From positions 1-25,319 of the forward strand of contig CAJTYD010000044.1 in assembly GCA_910583775.1 (NCBI GenBank): 25,319 bases of DNA, read 5' to 3'. The position numbers were made by a program, and so were the translations under genes. The stretch's first letter is position 1; every line of letters begins with the position of its first letter. Positions 7,107-12,583 of the stretch are shown here, in pieces. Under the pieces are notes generated by a model. It saw only the letters and a list, made by a program, of their open reading frames with translations, was not told the DNA's origin and searched no databases. This stretch comes from an uncultured Muribaculaceae bacterium. Its GTDB lineage: Bacteria > Bacteroidota > Bacteroidia > Bacteroidales > Muribaculaceae.

Positions 7107-8220
7107 TCTCGACTTTATGAGTTGGCGGCAACTGGGCGTTGCGCTCGTCGACGGCCTCGACCACGTTGGCGGCAAGTTCGCCGAAAGCGCGCGCCTCGGC
7201 GTTGGCCGTGGCCGGATCCTTCTGTAGCTCGCAGGCCACCGGGTCGCCCTCGTCGGCATGCGTGCGGATGTCCATAACAAGCGGTATGCGGGCAAGCAGC
7301 TTCACTCCCATCTCCTCGGCCAGGCGGACGCCTCCCCCTTCACCGAAAATATAATACTTCTCGTCGGGATGTTTCTCCGGCGTGAACCACGCCATATTCT
7401 CCACAAGTCCGAGTATGGGCACGTTCACCTTGTCGCCGGTGAACATCGCGATTCCCTTGCGGGCGTCGGCGAGAGCCACGTCCTGCGGGGTGCTGACGAC
7501 CACAACGCCCGTTATCGGAAGCGTCTGGACAAGAGTGAGATGAATATCGCTCGTACCGGGAGGCATATCGATCAGGAAATAGTCGAGATCACCCCACCAG
7601 GCATCGGAGATAAGTTGCTTGAGGGCGTTGCTCGCCATGCCGCCGCGCCAGAGCACCGGCTTGTCACGGTCTACAAGGAAGCCTATGGAAAGCATCTTGA
7701 CGCCGTATTTCTCTATCGGCTCGATCCAGTCGCGTCCATCGCGGTTGATCATATAGAGCTGCTCATCCTCTACCCCGAACATCTTGGGCATCGACGGGCC
7801 GAAAATATCGGCGTCAAGAAGTCCCACCTTATAGCCGCGGGCTGCCAGAGCCACTGCAAGATTGGCGGCTACTGTAGATTTGCCCACGCCTCCCTTGCCG
7901 GAACTGATGCCTACGATATTCTTTACTCCGGGCAGCACTTCCGGCTTCTTCTCCGGCACCGGACGGCGGTACTTCACCGCAATATTTCCTGCCACCTCCA
8001 CTTCGGGGGAGATAAAGGTGTTGATCGCCGTCTCCGCGGCCCTTACCACCGAACGGATGAAGGGATCGGTCGGCTTGTCGAATATGAGCGAGAAGGAAAC
8101 CTTGTTGCCGTCGATGCGGATGTCGTCCTCCACCATCTCGTTTTCAACGAGGTTCTTGCCGTTGCCGGGATATCTGACGTTCTTCAGAGCGTCAAGGATA
8201 AGATTCGGATATAATGTCAT
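7096..8220 (-). CDS. mrp: Mrp/NBP35 (ApbC) family P-loop ATPase
   Basis: A 374-residue Fe-S cluster carrier or assembly ATPase. An N-terminal MIP18/DUF59-like domain (about 1-75) precedes the ATPase. The deviant Walker A motif is GKGGVGKST (108-116), followed by LLDADIFGPSMPKMFG (134-149) and LIDMPPGTSD (216-225). The start at 8220 (MTLYPNLILDALKNV) matches the family. A longer reading to 8394 would run into the upstream glycosyltransferase gene and adds unrelated sequence. Where many Mrp proteins carry a CxxC after VENM, this one reads VENMAWFTPEKHPDEKYYIFG (273-293, no Cys). To my recollection Bacteroides homologues read similarly there. It lies 68 bp downstream of the glycosyltransferase gene on the same strand. 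Confidence 0.93.
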   Translation of the reverse strand: MTLYPNLILDALKNVRYPGNGKNLVENEMVEDDIRIDGNKVSFSLIFDKPTDPFIRSVVRAAETAINTFISPEVEVAGNIAVKYRRPVPEKKPEVLPGVKNIVGISSGKGGVGKSTVAANLAVALAARGYKVGLLDADIFGPSMPKMFGVEDEQLYMINRDGRDWIEPIEKYGVKMLSIGFLVDRDKPVLWRGGMASNALKQLISDAWWGDLDYFLIDMPPGTSDIHLTLVQTLPITGVVVVSTPQDVALADARKGIAMFTGDKVNVPILGLVENMAWFTPEKHPDEKYYIFGEGGGVRLAEEMGVKLLARIPLVMDIRTHADEGDPVACELQKDPATANAEARAFGELAANVVEAVDERNAQLPPTHKVEMTQ

Positions 8221-8288
8221 AGTCTGTATTTTTTTCAATTTAAGGTTATTAAAGCTTGTATAACGCGGCTCCCGTCGAGAATGTTCTT

Positions 8289-9500
8289 TCAATTCCGCTG
8301 CCAGGTAAAATTCTTGTTGCGGTGGTTGCGGTGTGAGAACCTGAAGATCTCGTTGAGCAAGGGCTTCGCCAGCCAGAATATCGGCAACGCCCACCAGAGG
8401 CGCGTGGCTTTAAGTGCGCCGGCGCCCTTTCGGTAGATCAGCGTCTCGCTCAGCCAGAATCCCAAGAGTATCGCCGAAGCGATGCATGTCGGGACGAGAT
8501 TGGGCAGCTCTATCAGCGCGGTGGCGGAGCAGAGGGCCACGATGAGCCATTGCATCAGCGAAACGGCACCGGATCGCAAGAACGGTCCGTGGGGAAGCCA
8601 GCGTGCCGTGAAGGAATACTGCTCCTTGCGCTGTCGCCACATACGGTTGGTGGCGCTTCCCCATTCCGTGATCAGGATGTTGTCCGGAAGGATGGAGACG
8701 GCCGTGTTTTCCGGTGTGGCGATCTCATGGATGAAAAGATCGTCGTCGCCCGAATGCAGGTAGATGCTTCCGGCGTAACCTTTATGGCGGAAGAAGATCT
8801 CGCGACGGAAGGCGAGGTTATAGCCGTCGCCCCGATAGGCGCGGTGAGAAAGGGCGTAGCCTATCCACTGGCAGTCGGTCAACAGCGTGTTGAATTCCCT
8901 ATACCATTTCCCTGCGCCATGCATATCCTTGATGCTGATGTGCGAATAGCCGAGCGAGATTCCCGTCTCCTCCCCCCCGGCGCCTATGAACGGCGCAACC
9001 GTGATGCTCAGCCATCTCTCTGAAGGGATCACGGCGTTGGAGACAGTGGTCACTACGATATCGCCTTTAGCGGCTTTCATGCCCAATGTCAGGGCGAGCT
9101 TGCGGCGGCTCAGGTTATGTGAGCCCGGCGGTATGAATGTGACATAGACCGAAGGGAACAGGCGAGAATAAGTCTCTGCAAGGATACCGGCGGATTCCGA
9201 AGTGGTGTCGCACACTACAATAATCTCGAAATCAGGATAATCCTGGGCGCAGAGCGATTCAAGATAAGAAGTGAGGATTTCCTCCTCTATGAAGGAATAG
9301 ACGATGACAGAGACCTTCGGATATTTTCCCTCTGGCGGAGCGGGGACATCAGCCTCGCTTCCGAATTTCCTGGCGCGCCGGCTCAGCATCGCGCCCGTCC
9401 TGACAAGCGGACGAAGCAGGTAAAGCAGCGTGAAAAGCACGCAGGCCAGCGCCGACCCGGCGAATATCCATGTTAGAACTGACTGTGGTAAAATAAACAT
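8289..9500 (-). CDS. Membrane-bound family 2 glycosyltransferase, unusual DxD region
   Basis: A 403-residue protein with an N-terminal membrane segment (about 9-30), a cytoplasmic GT2 domain (about 60-300) and C-terminal membrane segments (about 312-350 and 365-383). The GT2 fold is shown by PKVSVIVYSFIEEEILTSYLESLCAQ (starting at 61), YPDFEIIVVCDTTSE and RRKLALTLGMKAAKGDIVV. Later parts are SGDDDLFIHE (250-259) and RMWRQRKEQYSFTARW (286-301), resembling the acceptor Asp and QxxRW regions. The usual nucleotide-sugar DxD motif (TDAD.xxP) is replaced by TVSNAVIP (152-159). Substrate is unknown; surface polysaccharide or glycolipid synthesis is plausible. It is transcribed ahead of mrp. Activity is uncertain because of the altered DxD. 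Confidence 0.82.
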   Translation of the reverse strand: MFILPQSVLTWIFAGSALACVLFTLLYLLRPLVRTGAMLSRRARKFGSEADVPAPPEGKYPKVSVIVYSFIEEEILTSYLESLCAQDYPDFEIIVVCDTTSESAGILAETYSRLFPSVYVTFIPPGSHNLSRRKLALTLGMKAAKGDIVVTTVSNAVIPSERWLSITVAPFIGAGGEETGISLGYSHISIKDMHGAGKWYREFNTLLTDCQWIGYALSHRAYRGDGYNLAFRREIFFRHKGYAGSIYLHSGDDDLFIHEIATPENTAVSILPDNILITEWGSATNRMWRQRKEQYSFTARWLPHGPFLRSGAVSLMQWLIVALCSATALIELPNLVPTCIASAILLGFWLSETLIYRKGAGALKATRLWWALPIFWLAKPLLNEIFRFSHRNHRNKNFTWQRN

Positions 9501-9625
9501 AATTCAGTGATAATTATCGCGAGACGGTATAGATATGGACGATCAGGCTGTTCAGGTCCGGTTTTCTTTCGAAATCTATGGATTTATTTTCAAAAGGGTT
9601 GCCGATATCATTGCCATCTCATACG

Positions 9626-9657
9626 CAAAATTAGGGAAATTTGTGCAATTATTGAAA
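9626..9657 (-). promoter_or_regulatory. Probable promoter for the glycosyltransferase-mrp operon
   Basis: On the minus strand a perfect -7 box TAATTTTG (9626-9633) is preceded by TTTC (9654-9657) at a 20-bp spacing, one mismatch from the Bacteroidetes TTTG -33 box. The predicted start would give a leader of about 120 nt. Sequence match only. Confidence 0.45.
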
Positions 9658-9703
9658 TAAGTCGTAATAAATGTATGATTCTGCCGTCTGCATTCCGTTT
9701 AAA

Positions 9704-9735
9704 CTTGGAAGGTTATAAAGATGTTATTAAATTTG
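9704..9735 (+). promoter_or_regulatory. Probable promoter of the GH3-family gene
   Basis: CTTG at 9704-9707, 20 bp, then a perfect TAAATTTG -7 box at 9728-9735. This fits the Bacteroidetes primary-sigma consensus with one mismatch in the -33 box. It places transcription start about 50 nt before the ATG at 9792 and supports that start codon. Confidence 0.62.
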
Positions 9736-9791
9736 CAGACCCGGCGCTGATTTCACATGAATTCCGTAGATGACCGGGCAATTTCTACTTT

Positions 9792-11315
9792 ATGGATCTG
9801 ACACCTATCGCTCGCCCATATTTTGTTGGCATCTCCCGCCGTACCGACCGGTGGGCGACCGACACCATGTCCATCCAGCTGGACACGCTGCGCTCCCTTC
9901 TGCGCCGCGGGGCGCGTTGCGAGGCAGGGCGCCGTTGCTCCCTCTCGGAGATAGCGTCAGAAAAGAATCCGTACGGTGATTTTTCAAATCGCGTACGGCC
10001 TGTGGCATACGAGGAGATCCGGCACGACGTGATGAGGATGATCAGAGGCGAGAAAGACGTGCTCTGGCCCGGCGTGTGCCGCGACTACGCCCAGTCGTCG
10101 GGCACTTCCGGCGGCCGTTCCAAATACATTCCGATCACCGGCGACAGCCTGCACCGCTGTCATTACAAAGGTGCGGCCTACAGCGTGGCCCATTATCTGC
10201 GAAACAACCCGGAAAGCCGCCTCTTCTCGGGGAAAGGAATGATTCTCGGAGGCTCGTTCGCCAACAGTCTCGGCATACACGACAGCCGCGTCAGGATCGG
10301 CGACCTCAGTGCCACCCTTATAAATAAGATCTCCCCGGCAGCCAACTTCTTCCGGATTCCTGACAAAAAGACCGCTCTGCTTCCCGACTGGAGTGTCAAG
10401 CTCCCGGCTCTTGTGGAGGCGGCTTCGAAAAACTATGTTACCAACCTCTCGGGCGTTCCTTCATGGTTCCTGACCGTGATCAGGGAGATACTGAGAAAGA
10501 ATGGCGCAGACAACCTCAGTGAAGTCTGGCCCGGCCTGGAGGTTTTCTTCCACGGAGGAATCTCCTTTGAGCCCTATCGTGAGGAATATACGAAGATCAC
10601 CGATCCTGAAAAGATGCATTTCGTGGAGACCTACAACGCCTCGGAAGGATTCTTCGCGGTGCAGAACGATCCCGCCGACCGCGCCATGCAGCTCGTGATA
10701 GACAACGACATCTTCTATGAATTCCTTCCGGTCGACTCGCGGGAGGCGCAGCCGCTGCCGATCTGGGATATAGAGAAAGGGAAAGTCTACGAACTCATCA
10801 TAACCTCGAGCAACGGCCTCTGGCGCTATCACACGGGCGACACCGTCCGCGTCGAGAACACCGCTCCCGTGAAGATCGTGATCGCCGGACGCACAAAGAG
10901 TTTCATCAACGCCTTCGGCGAAGAGCTGATGGAGGAGAACGCCGAGCGGGCGATAGCCGAGATCTGCCGCAAGACAGGAGCCTCTATCGCCAACTACACC
11001 GCCGCTCCCGTCTTCGCCGCCGACGGCCGTCGCGGCCGTCACCAGTGGCTCGTCGAATGGACCGTTCCGCCCGCCGACACCGATGCCTTCGCCGACGGTC
11101 TCGACGCCGAGCTGCGTCGGCTCAACTCCGACTACGACGCCAAACGCACCGGCACCATCTTCCTCGATCCCCTCGAGATCGTCACCGTCCCCGCCGGCAC
11201 CTTCGACCGTTGGCTCTCCGCCTCCGGCACCCACAAGCTCGGCGGCCAGCGCAAAGTGCCCCGCCTCTCCAACGACCGCCACATCGCCGACGCCATCCTC
11301 CCCCTCCTACCTTAA
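9792..11315 (+). CDS. GH3 family acyl-adenylate/amido synthetase
   Basis: A 507-residue bacterial homologue of plant GH3 enzymes, members of the ANL superfamily that adenylate a carboxylic acid and transfer it, in plants usually to an amino acid. ATP-binding motif 1 is SSGTSGGRSK (102-111). Motif 2 is YNASEGFF (281-288). Motif 3 is YHTGD (346-350), followed by GRTKSFINAFGEEL (366-379) at the hinge to the C-terminal domain. All three are intact, so the enzyme is likely active. Bacteroidetes members are common, but to my knowledge their substrates are undetermined. No signal peptide is present, so it is cytoplasmic. It stands alone, with its own promoter at 9704-9735. GC is high towards its 3-prime end and drops sharply into the next spacer. 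Confidence 0.9.
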   Translation: MDLTPIARPYFVGISRRTDRWATDTMSIQLDTLRSLLRRGARCEAGRRCSLSEIASEKNPYGDFSNRVRPVAYEEIRHDVMRMIRGEKDVLWPGVCRDYAQSSGTSGGRSKYIPITGDSLHRCHYKGAAYSVAHYLRNNPESRLFSGKGMILGGSFANSLGIHDSRVRIGDLSATLINKISPAANFFRIPDKKTALLPDWSVKLPALVEAASKNYVTNLSGVPSWFLTVIREILRKNGADNLSEVWPGLEVFFHGGISFEPYREEYTKITDPEKMHFVETYNASEGFFAVQNDPADRAMQLVIDNDIFYEFLPVDSREAQPLPIWDIEKGKVYELIITSSNGLWRYHTGDTVRVENTAPVKIVIAGRTKSFINAFGEELMEENAERAIAEICRKTGASIANYTAAPVFAADGRRGRHQWLVEWTVPPADTDAFADGLDAELRRLNSDYDAKRTGTIFLDPLEIVTVPAGTFDRWLSASGTHKLGGQRKVPRLSNDRHIADAILPLLP

Positions 11316-11335
11316 ATATATTTTAATCAAATAAT

Positions 11336-11366
11336 TTTGCAGGTTATATTAATTTTTCTATATTTG
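11336..11366 (+). promoter_or_regulatory. Consensus promoter upstream of the GLPGLI/barrel operon
   Basis: TTTG (11336-11339), 19 bp, TATATTTG (11359-11366): an exact match to the Bacteroidetes -33/-7 consensus and spacing. Transcription should begin near 11370-11372. That would produce a leader of about 356 nt before the ATG at 11727, containing the hairpin and the inserted MITE-like element. Confidence 0.65.
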
Positions 11367-11370
11367 CGAC

Positions 11371-11406
11371 ATGAGAGATTTCTCTGACAGTTTTCAAGCT
11401 CCATAA
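11371..11406 (+). CDS. Possible leaderless 11-residue mini-ORF in the leader
   Basis: An ATG lies 5 nt after the consensus -7 box and opens an 11-codon frame, MRDFSDSFQAP, ended by TAA. It would be the first start codon on the predicted transcript, with essentially no 5-prime leader. It could be a leader peptide or chance. Its first codons also form a small hairpin (AGAGA-TT-TCTCT). No homologue can be claimed. Confidence 0.2.
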   Translation: MRDFSDSFQAP

Positions 11407-11474
11407 ATTGCTTAGAAACCGTTTAGATTTCTTTGATATTTTTATTATAAGTATTATAGTTTAACCCCCACCAA

Positions 11475-11709
11475 TATAGTTTGCGGTGTTGAACATTTAG
11501 AGTGTGTTTACTTTTAACATTGGTTCACATAAATAGATATTTTTGAAGGATTTTATCAAGTTGAAGAAGGAGCATAGCGGGCTATGCGACTGATGAGACT
11601 TGGATAAAATAACCAAAAAGATCCTTTATGTGGGCCAATAGAATTGGCAAATACACTCAAAATTTAAATTCGTGTTAAAATAAACACACTCTTAATGCCG
11701 CAAACTATA
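11475..11709. repeat. Palindrome (TATAGTTTGCGG arms) split by a MITE-like insertion
   Basis: TATAGTTTGCGG (11475-11486) and its exact reverse complement CCGCAAACTATA (11698-11709) are 12-bp arms now 211 bp apart. Removing the element at 11500-11691 and one TTA copy leaves an ordinary 12-bp hairpin with a loop of under 20 nt. The ancestral structure therefore looks like a hairpin in the leader of the downstream operon. TATAGTTT also occurs just upstream at about 11455. Confidence 0.7.
11500..11691. mobile_element. MITE-like element, 192 bp, TIR GAGTGTGTTTA, TTA duplication
   Basis: The element begins GAGTGTGTTTA (11500-11510) and ends with the exact inverse TAAACACACTC (11681-11691). It is flanked on both sides by TTA (11497-11499 and 11692-11694), a likely 3-bp target duplication. 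It encodes no transposase. Internally it is a long imperfect inverted repeat: TTGG..CACATAAA, TTTTT and ATTTTATC blocks recur in both arms. The centre is GCATAGC-GG-GCTATGC (11572-11587). A second TIR-like end, CAAATACACTC (11648-11658), sits inside the right arm, as if two right ends are in tandem. The TIR and 3-bp duplication are compatible with IS5-family groups such as IS1031, but the parent element is unproven. Confidence 0.7.
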
Positions 11710-11726
11710 AGCAACTCAATTTAATA

Positions 11727-11822
11727 ATGAGAAAAGGACCGCTAATTCTGTTGTCATTCGCCATCTGCTTTTCTCTGACCGCTCTCTCGCAGGAGGGAAG
11801 GTCTTGTTTTCCGAGCCCTTAA
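11727..11822 (+). pseudogene. Signal-peptide frame of the GLPGLI gene (out of frame with the body)
   Basis: An ATG at 11727 opens MRKGPLILLSFAICFSLTALSQEGR, a typical Sec signal peptide with a cleavage site near LSQ. This frame then reads SCFPSP and stops at 11820-11822. The GLPGLI body lies in the -1 frame, open through the same stretch but without an ATG. Adding one base in or near the TTTT run (11807-11810) would join the two into one normal exported protein. This is best read as a one-base deletion, or a sequencing or assembly error. Confidence 0.7.
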
Positions 11823-12577
11823 AGAAACTTGACAGAGCCTTCTATGAAGTCGCTTATCAGTATAATTCAGAAGACCCTTATACCGACCCATCGAAAGCAC
11901 TCACCCGGTCGGCCGAAATGGCTCTGCTTATCGGAGAGAAGAATTCTCAGTTTTCTGATTATAAGAGTGTGATATACGATTCATTATGCAATCTTTATGC
12001 CGGCAAATACATGAATGCACTGGAGAGCATGATGCTTCTGAGAAAGCATAACGCCGCTCCGGGGAACTTCCATATCATAAGATGTCATGACCGCCAGGAC
12101 TCCCTGCTGGTAATGAATACACTTACCACAGTCTCCGATCCTATGGACCGAAACGGATTCGTGACTTATAACGCAATCTATCGGGAGGCGGCTCCGGTAT
12201 TGAACTGGGAAATATTTGATGAGAAAAAGACAATCGGAGGGGTGGAGGTTACAAAAGCTTCTTGCCGATTGCATGGACGTGAGTGGACGGCCTGGTTCGC
12301 AGAAAGCATCCCTTATCCCGAAGGACCGTGGGAACTCGGCGGACTGCCGGGCCTTATCCTTGAGGCATACGACAGCGACAACCAGCATGAATTCACGCTG
12401 CTTCATCTGAAACCCGTTGACAAGGACATATTCGACAGATCCGACAAATATGAGAAAACCTCCCGCAAGGCATTTCTAAAATACCGCAAAGACAGATATG
12501 AGGCCGACCGCTCGGGATGGAAAACAAAAAACTGGCCTATGGTGCCTCCGTTCGGCAATTTTATTGAAAAGAACTGA
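11804..12577 (+). CDS. GLPGLI family protein (body; start displaced by frameshift)
   Basis: Body of a GLPGLI family protein, a Bacteroidetes family of exported proteins of unknown role, often next to TonB-dependent-type barrels. The signature is exact: WTAWFAESIPYPEGPW followed by GGLPGLILEAYD (161-190 counted from the TTG at 11804). The N-terminal strand RAFYEVAYQYN (11-21) also fits. The only start codon in this frame is TTG at 11804, which would give a cytoplasmic protein of 257 residues with no signal. The intended start is almost certainly the ATG at 11727, in another frame. The stop is 6 bp before the barrel gene, so the two are translationally close. If the frameshift is real, export is lost unless frames are joined by slippage. 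Confidence 0.85.
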   Translation: MFSEPLKKLDRAFYEVAYQYNSEDPYTDPSKALTRSAEMALLIGEKNSQFSDYKSVIYDSLCNLYAGKYMNALESMMLLRKHNAAPGNFHIIRCHDRQDSLLVMNTLTTVSDPMDRNGFVTYNAIYREAAPVLNWEIFDEKKTIGGVEVTKASCRLHGREWTAWFAESIPYPEGPWELGGLPGLILEAYDSDNQHEFTLLHLKPVDKDIFDRSDKYEKTSRKAFLKYRKDRYEADRSGWKTKNWPMVPPFGNFIEKN

Positions 12578-12583
12578 TTCTCC

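Noticed and set aside
7258..8214. 318-codon frame antisense to mrp
   Set aside because: High-GC shadow of the conserved Mrp coding sequence, rich in His and Arg with no recognisable motif.
8221..8394. Extended N-terminus for Mrp
   Set aside because: Overlaps the end of the glycosyltransferase gene, and family alignment starts at MTLYPNLILDAL.
11538..11545. TATTTTTG inside the MITE as an outward promoter
   Set aside because: Perfect -7 match, but no TTTG at 19-21 bp upstream (nearest TTG is 15 bp away), so not listed as a promoter.
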